64,000 nucleotides of DNA from assembly GCA_036675815.1 (NCBI GenBank), contig JAKFEE010000040.1:5620-69619 (forward strand), given 5' to 3'. The notes beneath the pieces were generated by a model, which saw only the letters and a list, made by a program, of their open reading frames with translations, searched no databases and was not told the origin of the DNA. Within the stretch, counting starts at the first letter, position 1; every line of letters starts with the position of its first letter. The translations under genes and the position numbers were made by a program. Origin of the DNA: JAKFEE01 sp036675815. Lineage in GTDB: Bacteria; Pseudomonadota; Alphaproteobacteria; Rhodospirillales; Magnetospirillaceae. This document shows, piece by piece, positions 35,172 through 42,612 of this stretch.

Positions 35172-37370
35172 TCACAAGAAACTATACGGATCCACATCAA
35201 CCTGCAACTTTAGCGTGTTCGGCATATCGATAGACCGCAACCATTCCCGCACCACCGCCTGGACATTGACGGTACGCGGCGCCTTGAGCAGCAATCGCCG
35301 GCGATGGCGGCCGCGCAGCAGGGCCAGCGGCGCCGGGACCGGGCCGAACACCTCGATCCCCCGCCCGCGCGGTGCGGCACGTCCCAAATTGCGGGCGACG
35401 ACGTCGACCTGGCCGGCATCGGGGCCGGAGACGATCAGCGCCGCCAGCTTGCCGAACGGCGGCATGCCGAGATCGCGCCGCTGTGCCGCCTCTTCGGCGA
35501 GAAACCGCTCGCCGTCACCCGAGACCAGCGCCTGCATCACCGGGTGGGCGGGTTGATAGGTCTGCAGCAGGACGCGGCCGGGGTGTTCGGCGCGCCCGGC
35601 ACGGCCGGCCACCTGCCACAACAGCTGCCAGGTGCGCTCGGCGGCGCGCAGGTCGCCGCCCGCCAGGCCGAGATCGGCATCGACGACGCCGACCAGGGTC
35701 AGCAAGGGAAAATGGTGACCCTTGGCGACGATCTGGGTGCCGATGAGGACATCGATCTCGCCCGCCGCCATCTGCCGCACCAGTTCCGCCGCGGCGGCGG
35801 CGCTGCCCAGGAGGTCGCTGGCCATGATCGCCCAGCGCGCCTGCGGGAACCGCGCGGCGACCTCCTCGGCCAGCCGCTCGACGCCGGGGCCGCAGGCGAC
35901 GAAGGAATCCTCGGCCTCGCAGTCCGGGCAAGCGCGCGGCCGCTGGACCAGATAGCCGCAGTGATGGCATTGCAGGCGGGCGGCGTGGCGATGCTCGACC
36001 AGCCAGGCGGTGCAGTGCGGGCACTGCAGGCGATGGCCGCAGCCGCGGCACAGGGTGAGCGGCGCATAGCCGCGCCGGTTGAGGAACAGCAGCGCCTGCT
36101 CGCCGGCCGCCAGGGTTGCCGCCAGGCTCTCGACCAGCGGCGGCGACAGCCATTGACCGCGCTCGGGCGGGCGCCGCCGCATGTCGATCGCCGCCATTTC
36201 CGGCAGCTCGGCGCCGGCATGCCGATCGGGCAGATGCAGGCGACAATAGCGGCCGGCCTGGACGTTGCTCACCGTCTCCAGCGACGGCGTCGCCGAGGCC
36301 AGCACCACGGGGTGCTGGCCGAGCATGCCGCGTACCACCGCCATGTCCCGTGCCTGATAGATGACGCCCTCTTCTTGTTTGAACGAGGCATCGTGCTCCT
36401 CGTCGACGACGATCAGCCCAAGGTCGGCAAACGGCAGGAACAGCGCCGAGCGCGCCCCGACCACCACCGGCGCCCGTCCGTCGGCCACCGCCCGCCAGGT
36501 ATCGCGGCGTTGTGCCGGGGTCAGGTTCGAATGCCATTCCGCCGGCGCCACGCCGAAGCGTTTGTGGAAGCGGGCCAGCCATTGCGCCGACAAGGCGATC
36601 TCGGGCAGCAGCACCAGCACCTGACGGCCTCGCGCCAGGGCGGCGGCGATGGCCTCGTAGTAGACCTCGGTCTTGCCCGAGCCGGTGACGCCCTCGAGCA
36701 GAGTGACGGCGAACCCGGCGCCGACCTGCGCCGACAACGCCGCCGCCGCCTCGGCCTGCGCCGGCGACAAGGCCGGCCCGGGTTGCGCCGGGTCGGGCTT
36801 CGACCAAGCGGGTGGCGCCATCGGAACCGCCGCCAGCACGCCGACGTCGGCAAGGCCACGCACCACCGACGGGCCGACTCCGGCCTCACGCGCCAGATCC
36901 GCCAAGGTGAAGGCCCCGGCCCCGGCGATCTCGACCACCCGCCGCCGCGCCGGCGTCGCCTTGACACCCCCATCCTCCAGGGATTGCGCCAGACGATAGG
37001 TGACGGCGAGGCGCTGCGGCTCCAGCGCGGCGGGCACGCTCATCGTCATCTTCAGGACGGCCCCGGCCGGTGCCAGGGTGTAGTTCGCCACCCAATCGAC
37101 CAGCCGCCGCAACACCGCCGGCAGCGGCGGTGCGTCCAGCCGCGCGCCGATCTGCTTCAGCCGCGCCGCCGGCACGCTTCCGCCGGCCGCGCCCCACACC
37201 ACGCCGACCACCTCACGCCGGCCCAGCGGCACGCGGACGAAATCGCCCGCCGCCAACCGCAGGCCGGCGGGCACACGGTAGTCGTAGGGGCCGGCAAGCG
37301 GCAGGGGCAGCAGCACCGCCGCCAGGCCGGTCACGGCCGATGTGGCGGAACTGGCATGGGCCAAGGTCAT
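35172..37370 (-). CDS. priA: Primosomal helicase PriA
   Basis: 732-residue 3'-5' helicase that restarts collapsed replication forks. The N-terminal DNA-binding domain is followed by Walker A GVTGSGKTEVY, the DEEH box in VVDEEHDASFK, and a zinc-binding insertion with eight cysteines (CRGCGHRLQCPHC, CHHCGY and CPDCEAED). The end, LKLQVDVDPYSFL, is the family's. priA next to a DUF484 gene and xerC is a familiar cluster. Confidence 0.97.
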   Translation of the reverse strand: MTLAHASSATSAVTGLAAVLLPLPLAGPYDYRVPAGLRLAAGDFVRVPLGRREVVGVVWGAAGGSVPAARLKQIGARLDAPPLPAVLRRLVDWVANYTLAPAGAVLKMTMSVPAALEPQRLAVTYRLAQSLEDGGVKATPARRRVVEIAGAGAFTLADLAREAGVGPSVVRGLADVGVLAAVPMAPPAWSKPDPAQPGPALSPAQAEAAAALSAQVGAGFAVTLLEGVTGSGKTEVYYEAIAAALARGRQVLVLLPEIALSAQWLARFHKRFGVAPAEWHSNLTPAQRRDTWRAVADGRAPVVVGARSALFLPFADLGLIVVDEEHDASFKQEEGVIYQARDMAVVRGMLGQHPVVLASATPSLETVSNVQAGRYCRLHLPDRHAGAELPEMAAIDMRRRPPERGQWLSPPLVESLAATLAAGEQALLFLNRRGYAPLTLCRGCGHRLQCPHCTAWLVEHRHAARLQCHHCGYLVQRPRACPDCEAEDSFVACGPGVERLAEEVAARFPQARWAIMASDLLGSAAAAAELVRQMAAGEIDVLIGTQIVAKGHHFPLLTLVGVVDADLGLAGGDLRAAERTWQLLWQVAGRAGRAEHPGRVLLQTYQPAHPVMQALVSGDGERFLAEEAAQRRDLGMPPFGKLAALIVSGPDAGQVDVVARNLGRAAPRGRGIEVFGPVPAPLALLRGRHRRRLLLKAPRTVNVQAVVREWLRSIDMPNTLKLQVDVDPYSFL

Positions 37371-37443
37371 GCGCTACAGTCTAGCCGCGGCGCCGGCCGG
37401 CTGCCAGCCGGGCGGCGCCCTCGAGCGGACAAAGGGAGCCGTC

Positions 37444-37506
37444 ATGGAAACCACCACACCGTCGGGGTGCGCCCCGGCCTCGAGGAAACCGCGGCATGGC
37501 GTGTAA
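37444..37506 (+). CDS. Possible 20-residue leader peptide before DUF484 gene
   Basis: ATG at 37444 with a strong ribosome site (AAGGGAG, about six bases upstream) opens a 20-codon frame that ends in TAA at 37504-37506, 11 bases into the DUF484 gene. The DUF484 start itself has only a weak ribosome site. The peptide could load ribosomes onto the next gene by coupling. It has no recognisable regulatory codon run. Confidence 0.4.
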   Translation: METTTPSGCAPASRKPRHGV

Positions 37507-38197
37507 CGACGATGCCGCGACGCAAACGGAGCTGCCCTGCGAGGAGCAAGTGGTGGCCTACTTGCGCGGCCATCCCGACTTCCTGCTGCGCCACCCCGAC
37601 GTGGCCCTGCGCCTGTTCGCGCCGGCGCGCGACCAAGGCAACAACGTTGCGGACCTGCAACAATTCATGATCGAGCGGCTAAAGGGCAAGCTCGACGAGA
37701 TGCGCGGCTGCGCCGAGCATTTGATCACCACCACGCGCAGCAACATGTCGACCCAGGCGCACACGCACGAGGCGGTGCTGGCGGTGTTGGCGGCGCGCGA
37801 CATGGCCGAACTGGTGCAGGTGCTGACCGACACCGCCGAGCGCCTGGAGGTCGACGTGGCGGTGCTGTGCTTCGAGACCGCCGCCGAGGTCATCCCCGCC
37901 CTCAGCACGGCCGGGGTGCAGCGCCTCGCCGGCGGCGACGTCGACGTCCTCCTCGGCGAGGGCCAGGACGTCGCCCTGCGGGCGGCGACACCCGGGACTG
38001 CGGCGGTGTTTGGCAGCGGCGCCGGCCTGGTGCACTCGCAGGCGCTGGTCAGGCTGCCGGGCGAAGGCCGCTGCCCGCCGGGGTTGCTGGCGCTGGGCGT
38101 CCGCGAGGCGCACGCCTTCCATCCCGGCCAGGGCACCGAACTGCTGCTGTTCCTGGCGCAGGTGGTGCGTTATGCGGTGCTGCGCTGGGTCCGGTAG
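37496..38197 (+). CDS. DUF484 (GAF-like) protein
   Basis: 233-residue DUF484 protein, a GAF-fold family of unknown function usually placed before xerC. The start pattern QVVAYLRGHPDFLLRHPDVA is diagnostic; a coiled stretch (LQQFMIERLKGKLDEM) links to the GAF-like domain, which ends RCPPGLLALGVREAHAFHP. xerC follows after 128 bases that hold an A-type repeat. The start overlaps a possible leader peptide. Confidence 0.9.
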   Translation: MACNDDAATQTELPCEEQVVAYLRGHPDFLLRHPDVALRLFAPARDQGNNVADLQQFMIERLKGKLDEMRGCAEHLITTTRSNMSTQAHTHEAVLAVLAARDMAELVQVLTDTAERLEVDVAVLCFETAAEVIPALSTAGVQRLAGGDVDVLLGEGQDVALRAATPGTAAVFGSGAGLVHSQALVRLPGEGRCPPGLLALGVREAHAFHPGQGTELLLFLAQVVRYAVLRWVR

Positions 38198-38218
38198 GTA
38201 GTGGATCGAGCATCTTCT

Positions 38219-38302
38219 CGTCATTCCCGCGAAAGCGGGAATCCATTCCGCCGGCTGGTTCGCGGAATCACGGCATGGACCCCCGTTTTCGCGGGGGTGA
38301 CG
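38219..38302. repeat. A-type double-hairpin repeat (A3)
   Basis: 84-bp element with the same outer form as A1: CGTCATTCCCGCGAAAGCGG at the left, and a right hairpin CCCCCG-TTTT-CGCGGGGG ending in GTGACG. The right hairpin has drifted more than in A1. It lies between the DUF484 gene and xerC and separates them although they are usually tightly linked. Confidence 0.8.
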
Positions 38303-38325
38303 AGGCGAGCTATGAGCTCCCGCCG

Positions 38326-39267
38326 ATGAAAAGCCCCATTCATTACGCCGCCGCACCGGATTTGCTGGCCGCCGTCGAGGCGTGGCGGCGCTGGCTGGCC
38401 GAGGAGAAGCGCTGCTCGGCGCATACGCTCGACGGCTATGGGCGCGACCTCGCCGCCTTCCTGGCCTTCGTCACCCGGCACCACGGGGGCGAGCCCGGGC
38501 TGGCCACCCTGCAGCACCTGGCGCCCGCCGATTTCCGCGCTTATCTGGCGCACCGCGCCGGCGACGGGCTGGCGCGCAGCTCGCTGGCCCGCGGCATGTC
38601 GACACTACGCGGCTTCTTCCGTTTCCTCGATCGGCGCGGGTTGGTGCACAACCCCACCTTGTCGGCGGTGCGCACGCCGCGGCCGCCACGCGCCGTACCC
38701 AAGCCGCTGGCGGTCGGCGACGCCGTCGAGGCGTTGGGCACCGCCGCCGAATTGCAGGACGAGCCATGGCTGGCGGCCCGCGACCTGGCGCTGTTCAGCC
38801 TGCTCTACGGCTGCGGCCTGCGTTTGGGCGAGGCGCTGGCGCTGACCGTGGCCGCGGCGCCGCAGGGCGAGGTGATGACCATCACCGGCAAAGGCCGCAA
38901 GCAGCGCGTGGTGCCGGTGCTGCCGGCGGTGCGCCTGGCGGTGGCGGATTATCTGGAACAATGCCCGTTCGCGGCCGAGGCGGCGCGGCCGCTGTTCCTC
39001 GGCGCCCGCGGCAAGCGTCTCAATCCCGGCGTCGTGCAGCGGCAGATGCGCCGTTTGCGCGCCCTGCTCGGCCTGCCCGACTCGGCGACGCCGCACGCTC
39101 TGCGCCACAGCTTCGCCACCCACCTGCTCGCCGCCGGCGGCGATCTGCGCACCATCCAGGAACTACTGGGCCACGCCTCGCTGTCGACGACCCAGCGCTA
39201 CACCGAGGTCGACGCCGGCCGTCTGGCGGCGGTGTACGATGCGGCGCATCCGCGGGCGAAGGGATAA
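38326..39267 (+). CDS. xerC: Site-specific tyrosine recombinase XerC
   Basis: 313-residue partner of XerD in dimer resolution. Catalytic residues are Arg166, Lys189 in ITGKGRK, His257, Arg260, His283 and Tyr292. It is called XerC by its place after DUF484 and by motifs such as MSTLRGFFRFLDRRG. The ATG at 38326 is just past the A3 repeat; the frame stays open through the repeat to 37867, but that part is not protein-like. Confidence 0.93.
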   Translation: MKSPIHYAAAPDLLAAVEAWRRWLAEEKRCSAHTLDGYGRDLAAFLAFVTRHHGGEPGLATLQHLAPADFRAYLAHRAGDGLARSSLARGMSTLRGFFRFLDRRGLVHNPTLSAVRTPRPPRAVPKPLAVGDAVEALGTAAELQDEPWLAARDLALFSLLYGCGLRLGEALALTVAAAPQGEVMTITGKGRKQRVVPVLPAVRLAVADYLEQCPFAAEAARPLFLGARGKRLNPGVVQRQMRRLRALLGLPDSATPHALRHSFATHLLAAGGDLRTIQELLGHASLSTTQRYTEVDAGRLAAVYDAAHPRAKG

Positions 39268-39281
39268 CCCTCGACCCTCCC

Positions 39282-39341
39282 GGAGCGCGGAGCTCCAGCT
39301 CGGCACCCCTGTGCGGCCCTGGAGGTCCGTGCTCCAAGTGG
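39282..39341. repeat. B-type palindromic repeat (B1)
   Basis: Left arm GGAGCGCGGAGCTCCAG, right arm CTGGAGGTCCGTGCTCC, then AAGTGG. About 60 bp. It shares arms with the copies at 40369 and 41822, and lies between xerC and the convergent pemK-like gene, where it may also stop transcription. Confidence 0.75.
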
Positions 39342-39349
39342 AAAACCCG

Positions 39350-39700
39350 TCACGCGTAACCGACCGCCACCGCTATCAAGCGCCTGATTTCGGCGAGCTG
39401 TCGATCGGTGATACGCGACGGCGTAGCCGTTACTCTCTTCTTTGAAGTCGTAGTGACATGATGGGCGAGGGCGAAGCAAGCCTTGGCGCACCCGTTCTCG
39501 GGGGTCGGCTCCAGCCTGACCGACAGGTCCGCTATGGCCAGATGCGGGTCTTCGGCAATCGGCGCAAGGATGAGGTTGGGATAGGAGGGATCGAACAAAT
39601 CGTGGTCCTCCACCACGACGGCAGGCCGCTTCTTGCTTGGCTCCTTAGGCAGAGCATCTCGCCAATCCACAAGAACGATCTGCCCCGCCGAATAGCTCAC
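39350..39700 (-). CDS. PemK/MazF-type toxin
   Basis: 116-residue PemK-like endoribonuclease toxin. The start matches the family (YSAGQIVLVDWRDALP, then KKRPAVVVEDHDLF), followed by PNLILAPIAEDP. The start is a GTG that overlaps the antitoxin stop (GTGA). These toxins cut mRNA at short sequences. Toxin second and antitoxin first is the usual order. Confidence 0.85.
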   Translation of the reverse strand: MSYSAGQIVLVDWRDALPKEPSKKRPAVVVEDHDLFDPSYPNLILAPIAEDPHLAIADLSVRLEPTPENGCAKACFALAHHVTTTSKKRVTATPSRITDRQLAEIRRLIAVAVGYA

Positions 39701-39945
39701 TCGCCATCGCCCCCGTCATCGGGGGCGCCCCAGTCACGGTAAAACTCGGCCGCTTGCGGCGATGCGGCGACATGAGCGGCAACCGAACGGCTCTGCGCGC
39801 GAATGCGTGCGCGCCGCACCCGCCGGGCTTCGCCTGCCGCCAATTCCCGAAGATAGGTGGACAGGCCAATGCCGCGCGCCTTGGCGGCGTCTTCGAGTGT
39901 GGCCTGGACGTCATCGTCCAGGCGGATGGAAACGGGATGCCCCAT
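39697..39945 (-). CDS. Ribbon-helix-helix antitoxin of the PemK-like toxin
   Basis: 82 residues. The N-terminal RHH domain is PVSIRLDDDVQATLEDAAKARGIGLS; the tail (RVRRARIRAQSRSVAAHV…FYRDWG) should bind the toxin. Translation is coupled to the toxin by the GTGA overlap. The RHH domain should bind the promoter upstream of 39945. Confidence 0.82.
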   Translation of the reverse strand: MGHPVSIRLDDDVQATLEDAAKARGIGLSTYLRELAAGEARRVRRARIRAQSRSVAAHVAASPQAAEFYRDWGAPDDGGDGE

Positions 39946-40037
39946 GCCGACCTCGCATTTCGCGAATTGTAGCTTGCCGGTGCACTACATGGAAGTGCGG
40001 CCGCGGATTTTCCAGTGTCGGGCACGACACGAGAAAT

Positions 40038-40229
40038 TTACCGGCGCCTGATCGCCAAGGGCGTGAAGATAATTGCCGCACCGGGCCGCGGCGGCTCTTG
40101 GGACAGGGAGGCGTCGTCCCCGGTCTCCGCGCGTTTCACCTCGAAAACGCCGTTGGTAGGCGGGAGCGGCGGCTCATATGCTGCATTCGCGGTAGAACAC
40201 GCATCGGACGGCTCATCGAGGGTCGTCAT
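40038..40229 (-). CDS. Hypothetical 63-residue frame, possibly decayed
   Basis: Starts with ATG at 40229, four-base overlap with the stop of an upstream frame on the same strand. The product (MTTLDEPSDACSTANAAYEP at the start) has no recognisable domain, membrane segment or repeat. The upstream frame (40226 to the B2 repeat) contains LADLQALVVRATDGCGD, also unrecognised. Coupling is the only argument for it. Confidence 0.25.
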   Translation of the reverse strand: MTTLDEPSDACSTANAAYEPPLPPTNGVFEVKRAETGDDASLSQEPPRPGAAIIFTPLAIRRR

Positions 40230-40368
40230 TGCGCCTTCTGCGTGAGAGCATGGAGCCGAAGCAGCATATCGCCGCACCCATCGGTCGCCCGAACGACCAG
40301 AGCCTGAAGATCCGCCAGCCGAGGACCCGTCGGCGACCAAGTGAGGCACAGCTCACGCGCATGCCTCC

Positions 40369-40424
40369 GGAGCGCGGAGCTCCAGCTCCGCATGGCGCCT
40401 GCGGACCTGGAGGTCCGCGCTTCG
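40369..40424. repeat. B-type palindromic repeat (B2)
   Basis: Left arm GGAGCGCGGAGCTCCAG at 40369-40385; right arm CTGGAGGTCCGCGCTTC, with one changed base near the end. About 56 bp. It sits downstream of the porin gene; B3 sits upstream of it. Confidence 0.75.
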
Positions 40425-40445
40425 CCTGAAGCAGGCACCAATGGG

Positions 40446-40475
40446 AAAAGGGGGCGGAAAACCGCCCCCTTCCCG
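40446..40475 (-). terminator. Porin gene terminator
   Basis: Read leftward: GGGGGCGG, loop TTTT, CCGCCCCC, then TTTTCCC. The 8-bp GC stem can extend by A-T and G-C pairs on either side. It starts 21 bases past the porin stop codon. Confidence 0.8.
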
Positions 40476-40495
40476 TAACGATCGACGGAAGTCGA

Positions 40496-41614
40496 TTAGA
40501 ACGCCAGCGACAGGCCGCCGAAGGCCGCCCAGCCGTCGTTGTCGCCGGCCTCGGTCTCGAAGTCGGCATGGCCGATGGTGGCGACGGCGTCGACACCCGG
40601 GCCCATGTTGTACTTGCCCGACACCTGGTAGACCTGACCCTCGTTCTCTTCGGGGTCGGCGGCGCTACCCTCGTGCTTGGTGTCCATGTAGGCGAAGCTG
40701 ATCGCCGCAGGGCCAGTGGCATACTGGATGCCGGCGGTCCAGACGCGGCCGTCCATCAAGAAGTCGTCGCCCGCGGCGTCTTCCTGGCTGAGCTTGTTGT
40801 AGGAGCCGCCCAGGGTGAAGCCGGCAAAGCCGAACTGCGCGCCGACCGAGAATTCTTCATGCTCGCTGATGGCAGCGCTGTTGTCGGTGGCGACCTCGTA
40901 GCCGCCCGACAGCTTCACGCCGACGCCGCCGAAGCTGTTGTTGTAGGCCACACCAACGCCGACGAGGTCGGTCAGCACGGCATCGTCCAGCATCGGGCTC
41001 TGGACATGCGCGTGGATGTTGTCGAGGCCGGGGGTGTAGCTGACGCCAGCGGTGAAGCCAGCGAAGCTCGGCATGATGTAGGTGATCTTCTCGGCGTCGC
41101 CGGCTTCGTCGGGGGCGCTTTCGAAGTCGAGGACGGTGACGGCGCCGGGGCCGCCGGTGAGAACGGCGGGGTTCATGATCCAGTTGCCGGCCATGAAGTT
41201 GACTTCCGGATTCTCCAGATGCCCGGCGGCGTCAGGGGCGGTGACGTGCAGCAGGTACGGGGCGCTGTTCTCGGCACCGAGAATGATACGGCCGAAACCA
41301 CCATCGATGGTGACGTAGGCTTCGTCGATGTTGTTGCTGCGGGTATGGGCCTGACCGCCGGACTCGAGCTGCATGTCGACGCCGATCTTCAGGCCGTTGT
41401 CGAGGGTGGTCGAGCCGAGGAACCACACTTCGGCGGTGCCCTTGACGTCGAATTCCTGGACTTCGGCGTCGGTACCTTCGAGGTCGTTGTCGGCATAGCC
41501 GGCCAACCACTTCGAGTAGCCGCCCAGCTTGAGGGCGATGGGGTCGGCGGCCTGGGCGGCGCCGGCCAGGCCGAAGGCCACCACGGCCGTGCTGGCGAGC
41601 AGAATCTTCTTCAT
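40496..41614 (-). CDS. Outer-membrane porin (Gram-negative porin, Porin_4 type)
   Basis: 372-residue beta-barrel porin. A signal peptide (MKKILLASTAVVAFGLAGAAQA) is cut before ADPIALKLGGYSKW. The mature protein is acidic, Gly- and aromatic-rich with alternating strands, and ends in Phe (FGGLSLAF), the outer-membrane insertion signal. A strong AGAGGAGAG ribosome site precedes the ATG, consistent with high expression. A good terminator follows. ChvI-type regulators often control porins, but no binding site was identified here. Both sides carry B-type repeats. Confidence 0.9.
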   Translation of the reverse strand: MKKILLASTAVVAFGLAGAAQAADPIALKLGGYSKWLAGYADNDLEGTDAEVQEFDVKGTAEVWFLGSTTLDNGLKIGVDMQLESGGQAHTRSNNIDEAYVTIDGGFGRIILGAENSAPYLLHVTAPDAAGHLENPEVNFMAGNWIMNPAVLTGGPGAVTVLDFESAPDEAGDAEKITYIMPSFAGFTAGVSYTPGLDNIHAHVQSPMLDDAVLTDLVGVGVAYNNSFGGVGVKLSGGYEVATDNSAAISEHEEFSVGAQFGFAGFTLGGSYNKLSQEDAAGDDFLMDGRVWTAGIQYATGPAAISFAYMDTKHEGSAADPEENEGQVYQVSGKYNMGPGVDAVATIGHADFETEAGDNDGWAAFGGLSLAF

Positions 41615-41790
41615 GGTCTCTCCTCTCTATTGGCGGCCGCCCCTGTTGACGATGCGGGCCTATCCAAATTCGTGTTGCACGCCGAAGATGGAGCCATGCG
41701 CCCCCAAGCAAGTCAAGCAAGCGGCGGCGGTGGTTGTGTCGAAATCTCCGCACTGTGGCAGGAAGAGCACACCCCGGCTGGTTGTTGGCG

Positions 41791-41929
41791 ACAGAGGCAC
41801 CGAGGGGATCACAGTGATGTTGGAGCGCGGAGCTCCAGTTCCGCTACGCATTTGCGGAGCTGGAGCTCCGCGCTCCAAGTGGATGACCCCTCGGTGCCGT
41901 CTCCGAGTCTCCGTGCCTCGGTGGTTGGC
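41791..41929. repeat. C-type palindromic repeat (C3) with a B-type element inside
   Basis: Outer arms: ACAGAGGCACCGAGGGGATC at 41791-41810, and 41884-41929 with CCCCTCGGTGCCGTCTCCGA followed by GTCTCCGTGCCTCGGTGG. The right arm, read backwards, begins like the other C elements (CCACCGAGGCACGGAGAC). The B3 element fills the centre. The left arm is shortened, as in C1. Confidence 0.65.
41822..41882. repeat. B-type palindromic repeat (B3)
   Basis: Left arm GGAGCGCGGAGCTCCAG, right arm CTGGAGCTCCGCGCTCC: a perfect 17-base inverted pair, then AAGTGG as in B1. It is the least decayed of the three copies. Confidence 0.85.
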
Positions 41930-42033
41930 GGTGGCAGGGACCGTCAAAGCATCAAGCCGCTCTTAACAGCGGCGCCCATATAGGCTAAAGCATGAGCGCC
42001 GAAGTCTTTTGGGCACGGAAGAGAGGGGAGACG

Positions 42034-42594
42034 ATGGTCGCTGCATGGATGGGATGGCCGCGCAAGGCGGCAACGGCACTGGCGGTCTGCCTGGTGCCGG
42101 CGGTGCTGGCCGGCTGCGGCCCCAGCCAATCGGCGTTTCCCGATCGCCGATCCGACGATACGGCACCGACATGGAGCAACCAGCCGCGCCAGTCGGTGTT
42201 CGGCGAGGACGGCCTGACACTGTTCGGCGGCGGCAAGAGGAATAAGGCCGAGGAAGCCAACGGCATCGGCGTCAACGCCTTCCTGTGGCGCGCCTCGCTC
42301 GACACCATCGGCTTCATGCCGATCAGCTCGGCCGACCCGTTCGGCGGCGTCATCATCACCGACTGGTACGCGCCGCCGGAAACCCGCGACGAGCGCTTCA
42401 AGGCCACCGTGTTCATCATGGGCCGGGCCTTGCGTGCCGACGGCGTGCGCGTCTCGGCCTTCCGCCAGACGCGCGACCCCGCCGGCAACTGGATCGACGC
42501 CGCCGTCGACAACGGCACCGGCACCGACCTGGAGAACGCCATCCTGACGCGGGCCCGCCAGCTCCGCATCGCTGCCAACCCACAAAGCGAGTAA
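42034..42594 (+). CDS. DUF3576 lipoprotein
   Basis: 186-residue predicted outer-membrane or periplasmic lipoprotein of family DUF3576. Signal and lipobox end VLAGC with the lipidated Cys28. The conserved core includes NAFLWRASLDTIGFMPISSA and ADPFGGVIITDWYAPP, and the end has DLENAILTRARQLRI. Function is unknown; the gene before leuS-lptE suggests an envelope role. I prefer the ATG at 42034 because AGGGGAG lies just upstream; 41992 is an in-frame alternative. Confidence 0.87.
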   Translation: MVAAWMGWPRKAATALAVCLVPAVLAGCGPSQSAFPDRRSDDTAPTWSNQPRQSVFGEDGLTLFGGGKRNKAEEANGIGVNAFLWRASLDTIGFMPISSADPFGGVIITDWYAPPETRDERFKATVFIMGRALRADGVRVSAFRQTRDPAGNWIDAAVDNGTGTDLENAILTRARQLRIAANPQSE

Positions 42595-42612
42595 GACGAG
42601 GAACTCCGGAGC

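Larger units (their letters stand above)
39946..40495. other. Gap between antitoxin and porin genes with repeat and doubtful frames
   Basis: 550 bases without a confident gene. On the minus strand a 63-codon frame (40038-40229) starts ATGACG inside the stop of another frame (ending 40226), an ATGA coupling that looks real. The second frame reads back into the B2 repeat and has no natural start beyond it. Neither product resembles a known family. The pair may be the remains of a small operon cut by the repeat. The porin terminator is at the right end. Confidence 0.4.
41615..42033. other. 419-bp divergent region with composite repeat
   Basis: Between porin (leftward) and the DUF3576 gene (rightward). 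The first 170 bases should hold the porin promoter; I see no gene. The middle is taken by the C3/B3 composite repeat. Bases 41930-42033 lead to the DUF3576 ribosome site GAGGGGAG. Confidence 0.5.

Noticed and set aside
35304..37670. 788-codon open frame antisense to priA
   Set aside because: Gln/Arg/Gly-rich shadow of priA; no motif, no ribosome site.
37867..38325. Longer xerC reading through the A3 repeat into the DUF484 gene
   Set aside because: The extra residues come from a wrong frame of DUF484 and from the repeat; the recombinase homology begins at 38326.
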